Assembly (NCBI GenBank): GCA_023412655.1
Contig: JAEYNH010000122.1
Coordinates: 1 to 64,000, forward strand
Origin: Pseudomonadota bacterium
GTDB taxonomy: Bacteria; Pseudomonadota; Alphaproteobacteria; Caulobacterales; Caulobacteraceae
Direction: 5' to 3'
Length of the DNA stretch: 64,000 bases
The position numbers were made by a program, and so were the translations under genes. Below, in pieces: positions 39,828-49,420 of the stretch. Positions within the stretch are counted from its first letter, which is position 1. Each line of letters opens with the position of its first letter. A model generated the notes under the pieces. The model did no database searches. It was not told where the DNA came from and saw only the letters and a list, made by a program, of their open reading frames with translations.

Positions 39828-40763
39828 ATGGCGGAGATCACCGCTGCGCTGGTCAAGGAACTGCGCGAAAAAACCGACGCCGGCATGATGGACTGCAAGA
39901 AGGCGCTGCAAGAGAACGGCGGCGACATCGAAGCCGCCGCGGACTGGCTGCGCACCAAGGGCCTATCGAAGGCGGCGAAGAAGTCGGATCGCGCCGCGGC
40001 CGAGGGCCTGGTCGCCGGGCTCGTGAGCGCCGACGGCAAGACCGGCGTGCTCATCGAGCTGAACGCCGAGACCGACTTCGTGGCCAAGAACGAGAAGTTC
40101 CAGGACGCCGCCCGTCGGATCGCGGTCACCGCGCTGACGCATGACGCCCTTGAGACCCTGAACGAGGCCAAGACCGAGAACGGTGAAGTCATCAACGACG
40201 TCATCACTGGCCTGATCGCCACGATCGGCGAGAACATGCGGCTGCGTCGCAGCCAGCGCCTGAGCGTCGACCAAGGCGCCGTCGCCCTCTACCTGCACAA
40301 CGTGCAGGGCGAAGGCGTGGCTCGCCTCGGCGTGCTCGTGGCCCTGGAAGGCGCTGGCGACCAGGCGGTCCTGAAGGACGTGGGCCGGAAGATCGCCATG
40401 CACGTGGCCGGTACGCCCACGCCGCCCCTGGCTCTGACCTCGGACGAGCTGGACCCGGAAGCGGTGGCCAAGGAGCGCGAAATCCAGACCCAGACGGCGA
40501 TGGAATCGGGCAAGCCCCGCGAGATCGCCGAGAAGATGGTCGAGGGCCGCATCCGCAAGTGGCAGGAAGAAGTGGTGCTCCTGAAGCAGCCCTTCGTGAT
40601 GAACCCGGATCAGACGATCGAGCAGCTCATCGCCGAGACCGCCAAGCAGTCGGGCTCGCCCGTCGCGGTGAAGGGCTTCGTGCGCTTCGCCCTCGGCGAA
40701 GGCGTCGAGAAGAAGGTGGACGATTTCGCGGCCGAGGTGGCCTCGATGACGAGCGCGGGCTAA
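39828..40763 (+). CDS. tsf: Translation elongation factor Ts
   Basis: 311 aa nucleotide-exchange factor for EF-Tu. Begins MAEITAALVKELREKTDAGMMDCKKAL, the N-terminal UBA-like domain with the catalytic-contact region TDFVAKNEKF around residue 80. ATG 39828 is preferred because GAAGGAG sits six bases upstream; the TTG at 39813 is not needed. A strong hairpin follows before pyrH. Confidence 0.98.
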   Translation: MAEITAALVKELREKTDAGMMDCKKALQENGGDIEAAADWLRTKGLSKAAKKSDRAAAEGLVAGLVSADGKTGVLIELNAETDFVAKNEKFQDAARRIAVTALTHDALETLNEAKTENGEVINDVITGLIATIGENMRLRRSQRLSVDQGAVALYLHNVQGEGVARLGVLVALEGAGDQAVLKDVGRKIAMHVAGTPTPPLALTSDELDPEAVAKEREIQTQTAMESGKPREIAEKMVEGRIRKWQEEVVLLKQPFVMNPDQTIEQLIAETAKQSGSPVAVKGFVRFALGEGVEKKVDDFAAEVASMTSAG

Positions 40764-40788
40764 GGTCCGCTCCGAAACCGAGCCTTTG

Positions 40789-40822
40789 AGGGCGCGGCGC
40801 GTTCGACGCGCGCCGCGCCCTT
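40789..40822 (+). terminator. Strong hairpin terminator/attenuator between tsf and pyrH
   Basis: A 12-bp perfect stem GGGCGCGGCGCG (40790-40801) with CGCGCCGCGCCC (40809-40820), 7-nt loop, flanked by an A-T pair. The T-tract after it is short (TTGATGT), so termination may be partial, separating rpsB-tsf from the pyrH group. Confidence 0.7.
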
Positions 40823-40863
40823 GATGTATCTACGTCCCGCCCACAAGGATTCCGGACCTGCCG

Positions 40864-41595
40864 ATGCCCGCTTCTGATCTTGGCGCCAGACCCCGTTACA
40901 ACCGTGTGCTGCTGAAGGTTTCGGGCGAGGTCCTGATGGGGGATCAGCCGTTCGGCATCGACACCAAGACGCTGGAGCGGACGGCCGAGGATATCGCCGA
41001 GGTGGTGCGGACGGGGGTGCAGCTCTGCCTGGTGATCGGGGGCGGAAACATCTTCCGGGGCGTCTCGCTGGCTGGCCATGGGATGGAACGGGCCAGCGCC
41101 GACTACATGGGCATGCTGGCCACGGTCATGAACGCCCTCGCGCTGCAGGCCGCGCTGGAGAAGATCGGGGTCTATACCCGGGTCCAGTCGGCGATCCCGA
41201 TGGAGGCGGTCTGTGAGCCCTACATCCGCCGGCGCGCCCAGCGGCATCTTGAGAAGGGGCGGGTGGTGATCTTCGCCGCCGGTGTTGGCGCGCCGTTCTT
41301 CACCACCGATTCGGGCGCGGCCCTGCGCGCCGCCGAAATGGGCTGTGAGGCGTTGTTCAAGGGGACGAGCGTCGACGGCGTCTACACGGCCGACCCCAAG
41401 AAGGACCCCACCGCGCAGCGCTACGAGAGCTTGAGCTACACGGACGTGCTGGCCAAGGACCTGCGGGTCATGGACGCCTCGGCCGTCAGCCTGATGCGCG
41501 ACAATCAGATTCCGATCGTGGTCTTCTCGATCCGCGAGCGGGGCAATTTCCTGAAGGTGCTGCGTGGCGAAGGGGTCTACACGACCATCGCCTAG
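40864..41595 (+). CDS. pyrH: Uridylate kinase (UMP kinase)
   Basis: 243 aa amino-acid-kinase-fold enzyme making UDP from UMP for RNA, lipid and sugar-nucleotide synthesis. Recognised by RVLLKVSGEVLMGDQPFGID, LVIGGGNIFRG, GMERASADYMGMLATVMNALALQ and the VDGVYTADPKKDPTAQRYE region. ATG 40864 follows AAGGATTCC. The frr start lies 43 nt after the stop. Confidence 0.98.
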   Translation: MPASDLGARPRYNRVLLKVSGEVLMGDQPFGIDTKTLERTAEDIAEVVRTGVQLCLVIGGGNIFRGVSLAGHGMERASADYMGMLATVMNALALQAALEKIGVYTRVQSAIPMEAVCEPYIRRRAQRHLEKGRVVIFAAGVGAPFFTTDSGAALRAAEMGCEALFKGTSVDGVYTADPKKDPTAQRYESLSYTDVLAKDLRVMDASAVSLMRDNQIPIVVFSIRERGNFLKVLRGEGVYTTIA

Positions 41596-41638
41596 CGCTA
41601 GTTTCCGCCGACTGAATTCGAACGGGGAGAGATCCGTC

Positions 41639-42205
41639 ATGGCCACCGCCGAGAAGCCGGTGCTTTCCAGATACAAGGACCGCATGGACAAGGCGGTCGC
41701 CGCGCTCAAGGAAGAGTTCGGCTCGCTGCGGACCGGCCGCGCTTCGGCCAGCCTGCTCGACCAGATCCACGTGGACGCCTACGGCTCCACCACGCCGCTG
41801 AACCAGGTGTCCGCCATCAGCGTGCCGGAGCCGCGGATGATCAGCGTCAACGTCTGGGATCGGGCCCTGGTGGTCTCGGTGGAGAAGGCGATCCGCCAGT
41901 CGGACCTGGGCCTCAACCCGGTCGTCGACGGACAGACCTTGCGCATCCCGATCCCGCCGCTCACCGAGGAGCGCCGCAAGGACCTGGCCAAGATCGCCGG
42001 CCGTTACGCCGAGCAGCAGCGGGTCGCCGTCCGCAACATCCGCCGCGACGCCAATGAGGACCTCCGGAAGGCCCAGAAGGACAACGTCATCAGCCAGGAC
42101 GAAGAGAAGCGCATGGAGGCCGACGTCCAGAAGATGACGGACGAGGCGATCAAGCGCATCGACGAAGCCTTGAAAAACAAAGAACAAGAGATCATGCAGG
42201 TCTGA
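41639..42205 (+). CDS. frr: Ribosome recycling factor
   Basis: 188 aa, separates ribosomal subunits after termination together with EF-G. Family blocks: RTGRASASLLDQIHVDAYGS, PLNQVSAISVPEPRMISVNVWD, LRIPIPPLTEERRKDLAK, NIRRDAN. ATG 41639 with GGGGAGAG upstream is the right start; the frame is open to 41564 inside pyrH but without family similarity. Confidence 0.98.
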   Translation: MATAEKPVLSRYKDRMDKAVAALKEEFGSLRTGRASASLLDQIHVDAYGSTTPLNQVSAISVPEPRMISVNVWDRALVVSVEKAIRQSDLGLNPVVDGQTLRIPIPPLTEERRKDLAKIAGRYAEQQRVAVRNIRRDANEDLRKAQKDNVISQDEEKRMEADVQKMTDEAIKRIDEALKNKEQEIMQV

Positions 42206-42246
42206 GCCCGCGTTCCGCACGCAGCCTCCCAGGATCGTTCCGACCG

Positions 42247-43032
42247 ATGGCTCCCCATACAAAGACGGCCTTCCCAGGCACGCCCACCACAGGTGAGGTC
42301 GTGCGACAGGATCGGCCGCTGCACGTGGCCATCGTGATGGACGGGAACGGCCGGTGGGCCAAGCGTCGCGGGCTGCCCCGGACCCTCGGCCATCGGGAAG
42401 GCGTCGAGGCGCTGAAACGCACGGTGTCGGCAGCGAGCGACCTCGACATCCGCTGGCTGACGGTGTTCGGCTTCTCCACCGAAAACTGGAGCCGGCCGGC
42501 GGCCGAGGTGGCCGAGCTGATGGCGCTCCCCAAACGCTACTTCAAGAGCGACATCGCCCGGCTGGAACGGGAGGGCGTTCGCGTACGGGTGATCGGTAGG
42601 CGGCAGGGGCTCTCGGAGGAACTGGTGCGGCTCATCGACGACGCCGAGGCCCGCACCTCCGGCAACGACCGCTTCTTCCTCAACATCGCCTTCAACTACG
42701 GCGGCCAGGCCGATATCGCCGACGCCGCGCGCCGGTTCGCCTTGGAAGTGGCCGCAGGCCGCGCCAGCCCGGAAGACCTGAACGAAGCTCGGTTCGCCAG
42801 CCTGTTGGCGACGAGCGACTCGCCTCCGCCGGACGTGATCATCCGCCCCTCGGGCGAACAGCGGCTCTCGAACTTCCTGCTCTGGGAGACCGCCTATGCC
42901 GAGCTGGTCTTCCAAGACGTCCTTTGGCCCGACTACGGCGCCGAACACCTGAAGGCGGCGCTCGCCGCCTTCTCTGCCCGGGACCGGCGCTATGGCGCGA
43001 TCGTGGCCGATGACGTCCTCGCCGCCGGCTAA
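42247..43032 (+). CDS. uppS: Isoprenyl (undecaprenyl) diphosphate synthase
   Basis: 261 aa cis-prenyltransferase that builds the C55 lipid carrier for peptidoglycan and LPS. The active-site block HVAIVMDGNGRWAKRRGLPR with its catalytic Asp is intact, as are FGFSTENWSRP and the C-terminal RPSGEQRLSNFLLWETAYAELVF. About 20 extra N-terminal residues precede the core. Its 3' end overlaps cdsA by 41 nt (or 23 if the later ATG is used). Confidence 0.97.
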   Translation: MAPHTKTAFPGTPTTGEVVRQDRPLHVAIVMDGNGRWAKRRGLPRTLGHREGVEALKRTVSAASDLDIRWLTVFGFSTENWSRPAAEVAELMALPKRYFKSDIARLEREGVRVRVIGRRQGLSEELVRLIDDAEARTSGNDRFFLNIAFNYGGQADIADAARRFALEVAAGRASPEDLNEARFASLLATSDSPPPDVIIRPSGEQRLSNFLLWETAYAELVFQDVLWPDYGAEHLKAALAAFSARDRRYGAIVADDVLAAG

Positions 43033-43834
43033 GCGGTTCAACTGGTCCAACCTCGGCCTCAGGATCGCCTCGGCCGCGGTGATCGCGCCGGCCGCGCTGG
43101 GGGCGGCGTGGCTCGGGGGCTGGCCGTATCTGGTGCTGATCGCCATCGGCGTCGCACTGCTCTCCCTGGAATGGGGCGGGATGAGCGCGCCGGTGGCGCC
43201 GACCAGGGTTTCGGCCGCGGTGACGGTCGCCGTGCTGGCGGCGGTTTTCCTGGCTTACCAGGGACAGGACGCCCTGGCCTGGGGGGCTGTGGGCGTTGGC
43301 GCCGTCGCCGCGGCCCTGGTCGCGCGGGGTGTGGCCGAGCGCCCGGCCGACGCCGCCTTTGGCGTCATATACATCGCGCCTGCCGCCATCTGCCTCGTGT
43401 GGCTGAGATCCACGGACCAGGGCCAGTGGTGGATGATGACCCTGTTTGCCGCCACGTGGGCGGCCGACATTGGCGCCTTCGCTGTGGGCAGCGTCCTGAA
43501 AGGCCCCAAGCTGTGGCCCCGCTTCTCGCCCAACAAGACGTGGTCTGGCTTCGTCGGCGGCCTGGGCGCCTCGGCCCTGGCGGGGTTTGGCATGGCCTTC
43601 TTCAGCGTCTTCCAGCTCAATCTCGCCGCCGCCGCCCTTGTAGGCTTCTGCGTTGGCCTCGCCACTATGGCCGGCGATCTCTGGGAATCGGCGCTGAAGC
43701 GTCGCTTCGGGGTGAAGGACTCCGGCGACCTCATCCCGGGCCACGGCGGCCTGCTGGATCGGGTCGACGGCCTTATGTTCGCCGTGGTGGTGATGGCTGT
43801 CGTACGACTGGCAAATATCTGGGGTTGGCATTGA
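42992..43834 (+). CDS. cdsA: Phosphatidate cytidylyltransferase (CDP-diglyceride synthase)
   Basis: 280 aa polytopic membrane enzyme making CDP-diacylglycerol, the precursor of all phospholipids. The family signature is complete near the C-terminus: SALKRRFGVKDSGDLIPGHG followed by GLLDRVDGLMFA. Start ATG 42992 or 43010; both lie inside uppS, so the two are coupled. Its TGA is embedded in TTGA, where TTG starts dxr. Confidence 0.96.
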   Translation: MARSWPMTSSPPAKRFNWSNLGLRIASAAVIAPAALGAAWLGGWPYLVLIAIGVALLSLEWGGMSAPVAPTRVSAAVTVAVLAAVFLAYQGQDALAWGAVGVGAVAAALVARGVAERPADAAFGVIYIAPAAICLVWLRSTDQGQWWMMTLFAATWAADIGAFAVGSVLKGPKLWPRFSPNKTWSGFVGGLGASALAGFGMAFFSVFQLNLAAAALVGFCVGLATMAGDLWESALKRRFGVKDSGDLIPGHGGLLDRVDGLMFAVVVMAVVRLANIWGWH

Positions 43835-45012
43835 ACCTGCCACGCAAGGTCAGCATCCTGGGCTCCACGGGCTCAATAGGCGTTTCCACCCTCGATCTGT
43901 TCGAACAGGCCGGGGTCGAGGTGGAGGTGCAGGCGCTCACCGCCGGGCGCAATGTGGAGCGGCTCGCCGATCAGGCCCTGCGCTGGCGGCCCAAGCTGGC
44001 GGTCATCGAGGACGAGGCGGCGTTGCCGCGCCTGCGCGAACGCCTGAAGGGATCGGGCGTCGAGGCGGCGGCTGGGGCCGCGGCGGTGAAGGAGGCGGCG
44101 GCGGCCGACGCCCAATGGGTCATGTCGGCCATCGTGGGCTTCGCCGGCCTCGCGCCGACCCTGGCGGCCGCAAAGGCCGGCGCGGTCATCGCGCTCGCCA
44201 ACAAGGAGAGCCTGGTCTGCGCCGGCCCCTCGCTCCTGCGCACCGCCAAGCTCGCGGGCGGGGCGGTCGTGCCGGTCGATTCCGAGCACTCGGCGATCTT
44301 CCAGGTCCTCGACCCGGCCGTCGCGGCCCAGGTGTCCCGGCTGATCCTCACCTCGTCCGGCGGTCCCTTCCGGGCGGCCACCCGCGCGGAAATGGCCGCG
44401 GCGACGCCCGACCGGGCGCTCGCGCACCCCAACTTCTCCATGGGCGCCAAGATTTCGATCGATTCAGCGACCATGATGAACAAGGGCCTGGAGGTCATCG
44501 AGGCCGCCTATCTATTCTCCATGCCCCCCGAGCGGATCGAAGTTCTGGTCCATCCCCAGCAGATCATCCACAGCCTGGTCGAGTATGCCGACGGCTCGAC
44601 CCTGGCGCAGCTCGGCCCGCCCGACATGCGCCCGCCGATCGCCTGCGCCTTCGCATGGCCCGACCGGCTGCCGTGGCCTGCGCCGAAGCTGGACCTGGTG
44701 ACCGCCGGGCCGCTGACCTTCGAGCATCCGGACCTCGACCGGTTTCCCGCCCTCAGCATCGCGAAGGACGCCCTGCGCGCCGGGGGCCATGCGCCGGCGG
44801 CCATGAATGCGGCCAACGAGCGCGCCGTGGCTGCTTTCCTTGACCGGCGGATCGGCTTCCTCGACATCAGTTCCGTCGTCCATGAAACGCTGGAGCGGCT
44901 GGACGGCATGGGTTTCGCCGCCGACAACGGGGATGCGGTTGAATCGGCCCGGACCACGGACGCCGAGGCCCGGCGGGTAGCGGACGGCGTCGTCGCCGGC
45001 CTGCAGGCCTGA
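43831..45012 (+). CDS. dxr: 1-deoxy-D-xylulose 5-phosphate reductoisomerase
   Basis: 393 aa, second enzyme of the MEP isoprenoid pathway, NADPH-dependent. TTG 43831 gives MNLPRKVSILGSTGSIGVSTLDL with the GSTGSIG NADPH loop at the very N-terminus; an ATG-based start is not available without truncation. Substrate and metal site: NKESLVCAG, PVDSEHSAIFQ, LTSSGGPFR and ASMTM-like ISIDSATMMNKGLEVIEA. It feeds UppS next door with isoprenoid precursors. Confidence 0.97.
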   Translation: MNLPRKVSILGSTGSIGVSTLDLFEQAGVEVEVQALTAGRNVERLADQALRWRPKLAVIEDEAALPRLRERLKGSGVEAAAGAAAVKEAAAADAQWVMSAIVGFAGLAPTLAAAKAGAVIALANKESLVCAGPSLLRTAKLAGGAVVPVDSEHSAIFQVLDPAVAAQVSRLILTSSGGPFRAATRAEMAAATPDRALAHPNFSMGAKISIDSATMMNKGLEVIEAAYLFSMPPERIEVLVHPQQIIHSLVEYADGSTLAQLGPPDMRPPIACAFAWPDRLPWPAPKLDLVTAGPLTFEHPDLDRFPALSIAKDALRAGGHAPAAMNAANERAVAAFLDRRIGFLDISSVVHETLERLDGMGFAADNGDAVESARTTDAEARRVADGVVAGLQA

Positions 45013-45030
45013 TGGAGTAAGATCGTCGCG

Positions 45031-46245
45031 ATGCAGTTCCTTCAGAACGCCCTGCTGTATGTCGTGCCGTTCCTGCTCGTGCTGGGCGTGGTGGTGACCG
45101 TCCACGAACTGGGCCACTTCCTGGCCGCCAAGTGGCTGGGCACCAAGATCGACCGCTTCTCGATCGGATTCGGCCGCGCCCTGGCGCGCTGGCATGACCG
45201 GCAAGGGGTCGAATGGCGTATCGGCTGGCTGCCGCTGGGCGGCTATGTCCGCTTTGCCGGCGACGACAACTCCGCTTCCATTCCCGACGCCGACGATCTG
45301 TCCCAGATGCGCCGCGAGATCTCGCGGCGGGAAGGGGAGGGCGCTCTCACCGAGTATTTCCACTTCAAGCCGCTGTGGCAGCGGGCGCTGATCGTGGCCG
45401 CCGGCCCCTTCGCCAACTTCCTCCTGGCGATTACCATCTTTGCTGCGCTGCTGATGAGCTTCGGCGAGATGGTGCTCCCGTTCCGCGTGGCGCAGGTGAA
45501 CCCGGGCAGCGCCGCCGAGGCCGCCGGCTTCCGCCCGGGGGACTTGATCGTCGAGGCCAACGGGCGCGAGGTGCGCCGTTTCGACGAGGTCCAGCAGCTG
45601 GTCCGCGTGCGCGCCGAGGTGCCGACCCGCTTCGTGGTGGAGCGCGGCGGGCAGCGGGTTGAGCTGGTGGCGACCCCGCGCTGGGAGACGCAGAGCGACG
45701 CCGTGGCCGGCGAACAGCGCGTCGGCGTGCTGGGCTTGGCCCCGGCCCAGCGGCCCAGCGATTTCATCCGCATGCGCTATGGGCCGATCGAGGCGGTGGC
45801 CGGCGGCGTGGCGCGGACCTGGAATGTGCTGGAGACCAGCGTCTACTACCTGGGCCGAATGGTCACGGGGCAGGTGGGCACGGATCAGCTGCGCGGCCCG
45901 CTGGGCATCGCCAGCGTCACCAAGAATGTGGCCGCCATCGGCGCCGAGGGCGCGCCCTCCGTCGGGCACATGTTGCTGGGCGTCGGTCTGAACCTGCTCC
46001 AGCTCGCCGCGCTGATCTCGGTGAGCATCGGTTTCATGAACCTGCTGCCCGTCCCGGTCCTCGACGGCGGCCACTTGCTGTTCTACGCCTACGAAGCGGT
46101 CGCAAGGCGCCCTCTTGCCGCCAAGGTTCAGGCTGCAGGGTACCGGGTGGGCCTTGCACTTGTCCTTGGTTTGATGTTGTTCGCCACCTGGAACGATTTG
46201 CAGCGCCTGCGTGTGTTCAATCTGTTCGGCGGCCTATTCTCCTAG
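45031..46245 (+). CDS. rseP: RIP metalloprotease RseP (site-2 protease)
   Basis: 404 aa inner-membrane zinc protease that cuts anti-sigma factors and signal-peptide remnants within the membrane. The HELGH motif is at 25-29 (H25, E26, H29) and the third ligand is D345 in the C-terminal PVLDGGHLLFY. A PDZ domain spans about 150-230 (VNPGSAAEAAGFRPGDLIVEANG). The Caulobacter homologue is MmpA, which cleaves PodJ; equivalence is likely by synteny. It precedes bamA, as in most proteobacteria. Confidence 0.96.
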   Translation: MQFLQNALLYVVPFLLVLGVVVTVHELGHFLAAKWLGTKIDRFSIGFGRALARWHDRQGVEWRIGWLPLGGYVRFAGDDNSASIPDADDLSQMRREISRREGEGALTEYFHFKPLWQRALIVAAGPFANFLLAITIFAALLMSFGEMVLPFRVAQVNPGSAAEAAGFRPGDLIVEANGREVRRFDEVQQLVRVRAEVPTRFVVERGGQRVELVATPRWETQSDAVAGEQRVGVLGLAPAQRPSDFIRMRYGPIEAVAGGVARTWNVLETSVYYLGRMVTGQVGTDQLRGPLGIASVTKNVAAIGAEGAPSVGHMLLGVGLNLLQLAALISVSIGFMNLLPVPVLDGGHLLFYAYEAVARRPLAAKVQAAGYRVGLALVLGLMLFATWNDLQRLRVFNLFGGLFS

Positions 46246-46274
46246 GCCCTCGGTCTCACAAAACGGCTGATTCG

Positions 46275-48719
46275 ATGCTCAAGACCCGCGCCCGCAGCGC
46301 CGCGCTCGCCTCCGGCCTTGCCCTTCTCCTGGGCTCGACCGCTCTCGTCGCGCCGACGCTCGCCTATGCTCAACAGGAACAAGGCGGGGTGGTCCAGCGG
46401 ATCCTCGTCCAAGGGAACGAGCGGATCGAGCAGGCGACGGTCGTCTCCTATCTGCCGATCGGCCCCGGCGACACGGTCACGCCCGAGAAGATCGACCTGG
46501 CGCTGAAGGCGCTGTTCCGCACCGACCTCTTCGCGGACGTGAAGATCGACTACCAGAACGGCGACCTCGTCATCACGGTCGAGGAGAACCCGATCATCAA
46601 CCGGGTGATCTTCGAGGGGAACAAAGGCCTCAAGGAAGACAAGCTGCGAGACGAGGTGTCGATCCGCCCGCGCGGCATCTTCACCCGCGCCAAGGTTCAG
46701 ACCGACGTCCAGCGGATCGTCGAGCTCTATCGGCGTTCGGGTCGGATTTCGGCCAACGTGACGCCGCAGATCATCGAACTGCCGCAGAAGCGCGTCGACC
46801 TGATCTTCAAGATCGACGAAGGCCCCAAGAGTGGAATCCTCTCGGTCAATTTCCTCGGCAATAAGGCCTTCTCCGACAACGATCTGCGCGACGTCGTCGT
46901 CACCGAGGAGAGCCGCTGGTACAAGTTCTTCTCCAACAACGCCAACTACGATCCCGACCGGCTCGAGTACGACAAGGAGCAGCTGCGGAAGCACTATCGC
47001 AACCGCGGCTATTATGACTTCCGCGTCTCCTCCGCCGTGGCCGAGCTCGCGCCGGACAAGAACGGGTTCGTGGTCACCTACACGGTGGACGAAGGGCCGC
47101 AGTACGACTTCGGCAAGGTCGAGGTGCAGACCGAACTGCAGAAGCTCGACAAGAATGTCCTGGCTGCCCTGCTGCCGATCCGGGAAGGCCAGACCTATCA
47201 GGACGAGGCGATCGAGCAGGCCACCGACGCCCTGACCTTCGCCGCCGGCGCCGCAGGCTTCGCCTTCGTGGACGTGCGGCCAAACTACACGCCGAACCGC
47301 GAAGCGCGAACGGTGGACGTGACCTTCCAGGTCCGCGAAGGACCGCGCGTCTACGTCGACCGCATCGACATCGTCGGCAACACCCAGACGCTGGACTATG
47401 TGATCCGCCGCGAGATGAGCGTGGTGGAGGGCGACGCCTATAACCGCGCCCTTGTGGATCGGTCCCGCCGCCAGATCCGCGGCCTGGGCTTCTTCAAGAA
47501 CGTCGACATCACCGAGACCCCCGGCTCGGCGCCTGATCGCACCGCGCTGCAGGTGCGTGTGGAAGAACAGCCCACGGGCGAGCTGTCGTTCAGCGCCGGC
47601 TATTCCTCGGTGGACCAGCTGGTGCTGGACCTGGGGATCACCCAGCGCAACTTCCGGGGCCGCGGCCAGGACGTGCGTGGCCGGATCTCGGTGGGATCGC
47701 TGCGCCAGCAGCTGGACGTCTCGTTCACCGAGCCGCGCTTCCTGGGCCGGGACGTGGCCGCGGGGATCGACCTGTACGGCTACCGCTACGACCTTTCGGA
47801 ATACACCTCGTACAAGACGACGACCTACGGCACGACGCTGCGGGCCAACTTCCCGCTCAGCCTCAACGCCCGCGGCTCGCTCCGCTACTCGCTGCGGAAC
47901 GACGAGATCGAGCTGGCCGACTTCTACTGCGACCCGACAAATCCGTCGCGGTCCCGGGTGATCTGCGACCAGCGCGGTTCGTTCATCACCTCGCTGGTGG
48001 GCTACGGCATCCGCTACGATCGCCGCAACGACTTCCTGAATCCGACGCGGGGCTTCTACCTCGACTTCATCCAGGACCTGGCGGGCCTGGGCGGTGACGT
48101 GAACTACATCCGCACCGAAGGTGAGGGTGGCTGGTATCACGGCTTCAGCAGGGACTTCATCCTCAGCCTGACCGGCTCGGCGGGCTACGTGGAGGGCTGG
48201 GCCGGCGACGACGTGCGCATCAACGACCGCTTCTACAAGGGCGGCAACACCTTCCGCGGCTTCGAGACCGCCGGTATCGGCCCCCGGGACGTGCGGCCTC
48301 AGTTCCGCAACAACGGGGACGCCCTGGGCGGCAAGGCCTACGCCATCGGGACCGTCGAGCTCACCGTTCCGACCTTCCTGCCCGAACAGTACGGGATCAA
48401 GGCGGCGCTGTTCTCGGACTTCGGCACCCTGGGCAAGCTGGACAAGCGGGACCGGATCTATCAGCCGGGCGACGTGATCTGTGACGCGCCCACGCGGCCC
48501 GATCCTGCGAACCCGGCCCAGGACATCCCGAACCTGGCCACGCCCGGTACGCGAAACACCTGTATCCGGGACGACCTGTCGCTGCGCGCTTCTGCGGGCT
48601 TGAGCATTTTCTGGCGCTCGCCCATGGGTCCGATCCGCTTCGACTTTAGCCGTGTTTTGGCCAAAGAGGACTATGACAGAACCGAGACCTTCCGGTTCTC
48701 CACCTCAACCAGGTTCTAG
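46275..48719 (+). CDS. bamA: Outer membrane protein assembly factor BamA
   Basis: 814 aa. A signal peptide (about residues 1-35, ending AYAQQ) is followed by five POTRA domains (about 40-440) and the 16-strand barrel, closing with the RFDFSRVLAKEDYD and F-terminated RFSTSTRF end. It folds beta-barrel proteins into the outer membrane. Odd feature: two cysteine pairs in extracellular loops, C552/C564 and C736/C763; E. coli BamA has one pair in L6. The typical VRGY/F motif appears as FRGFETAGIGPRD. Confidence 0.96.
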   Translation: MLKTRARSAALASGLALLLGSTALVAPTLAYAQQEQGGVVQRILVQGNERIEQATVVSYLPIGPGDTVTPEKIDLALKALFRTDLFADVKIDYQNGDLVITVEENPIINRVIFEGNKGLKEDKLRDEVSIRPRGIFTRAKVQTDVQRIVELYRRSGRISANVTPQIIELPQKRVDLIFKIDEGPKSGILSVNFLGNKAFSDNDLRDVVVTEESRWYKFFSNNANYDPDRLEYDKEQLRKHYRNRGYYDFRVSSAVAELAPDKNGFVVTYTVDEGPQYDFGKVEVQTELQKLDKNVLAALLPIREGQTYQDEAIEQATDALTFAAGAAGFAFVDVRPNYTPNREARTVDVTFQVREGPRVYVDRIDIVGNTQTLDYVIRREMSVVEGDAYNRALVDRSRRQIRGLGFFKNVDITETPGSAPDRTALQVRVEEQPTGELSFSAGYSSVDQLVLDLGITQRNFRGRGQDVRGRISVGSLRQQLDVSFTEPRFLGRDVAAGIDLYGYRYDLSEYTSYKTTTYGTTLRANFPLSLNARGSLRYSLRNDEIELADFYCDPTNPSRSRVICDQRGSFITSLVGYGIRYDRRNDFLNPTRGFYLDFIQDLAGLGGDVNYIRTEGEGGWYHGFSRDFILSLTGSAGYVEGWAGDDVRINDRFYKGGNTFRGFETAGIGPRDVRPQFRNNGDALGGKAYAIGTVELTVPTFLPEQYGIKAALFSDFGTLGKLDKRDRIYQPGDVICDAPTRPDPANPAQDIPNLATPGTRNTCIRDDLSLRASAGLSIFWRSPMGPIRFDFSRVLAKEDYDRTETFRFSTSTRF

Positions 48720-48726
48720 GAAACTC

Positions 48727-49377
48727 ATGAACTTCAAGACCTTCGCCGCGGCGGGCTGCGCCGTTACCGCGACCCTCGCCATCGCCGGCCAAGCCTTTGC
48801 GCAGACGCCGCCGGTCGCCCAGACCAACGCGCCGCCGCCGGTCACCCACGGCGCCGCCGTGCCCGGCGTTTGCATCATGTCGATCCCCGGCGCGATCGCC
48901 GGCTCGGCCGTGGGCAAGTACGTCGACACCCGGATGCAGCAGATCATCCAGCAGGTGAACGGCGAACTGAACGGTGAGCGCACGGCCATCGAAAACGAGG
49001 GCAAGACCCTCGACAGCCAGCGCGCCACCATGGATCGCACGACCCTCGAGCAGCGCACTGCCGCCCTGCAGGTCCGCGTGAATGCGCTGCAGCGCAAGGC
49101 CCAGCAGCGCGAGCGCGAAGTGCAGGCCACGGAACAGAAGGCCCTGGCCCGCATCGGCCAGGAAATGGAGCCGCTGATCCGTCAGGTCTATCAGCAGCGC
49201 CAATGCTCGATCCTGGTGAACCGCGACGCCATCGTGCTGGGCAATCCCTCGATGGACATCACGCCTGCCGTGGTGACGGCGCTGAACTCCAAGATCACCC
49301 AGTTCGCCTTCGATCGCGAACGCCTGGACCAGCAGCCCGCGGCGGCTCCGGCCTCGGTCCAGACGCCGCGTCGCTAA
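48727..49377 (+). CDS. skp: OmpH/Skp-family periplasmic chaperone
   Basis: 216 aa. ATG 48727 gives a clean signal peptide (MNFKTFAAAGCAVTATLAIA, ending QAFAQ). The mature protein has a long coiled-coil region (about 85-170, rich in Gln/Glu/Arg: ALQRKAQQREREVQATEQKA), which forms the tentacles of the jellyfish-like trimer in Skp, and a C-terminal strand LVNRDAIVLGNPSMDIT typical of OmpH. It carries unfolded outer-membrane proteins to BamA, its upstream neighbour. GAAA follows the bamA stop as a weak ribosome site. Confidence 0.9.
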   Translation: MNFKTFAAAGCAVTATLAIAGQAFAQTPPVAQTNAPPPVTHGAAVPGVCIMSIPGAIAGSAVGKYVDTRMQQIIQQVNGELNGERTAIENEGKTLDSQRATMDRTTLEQRTAALQVRVNALQRKAQQREREVQATEQKALARIGQEMEPLIRQVYQQRQCSILVNRDAIVLGNPSMDITPAVVTALNSKITQFAFDRERLDQQPAAAPASVQTPRR

Positions 49378-49420
49378 GCGACGCGGGCGCGGATCGAGCT
49401 CGGCTTCCTGGAGGCGCACC

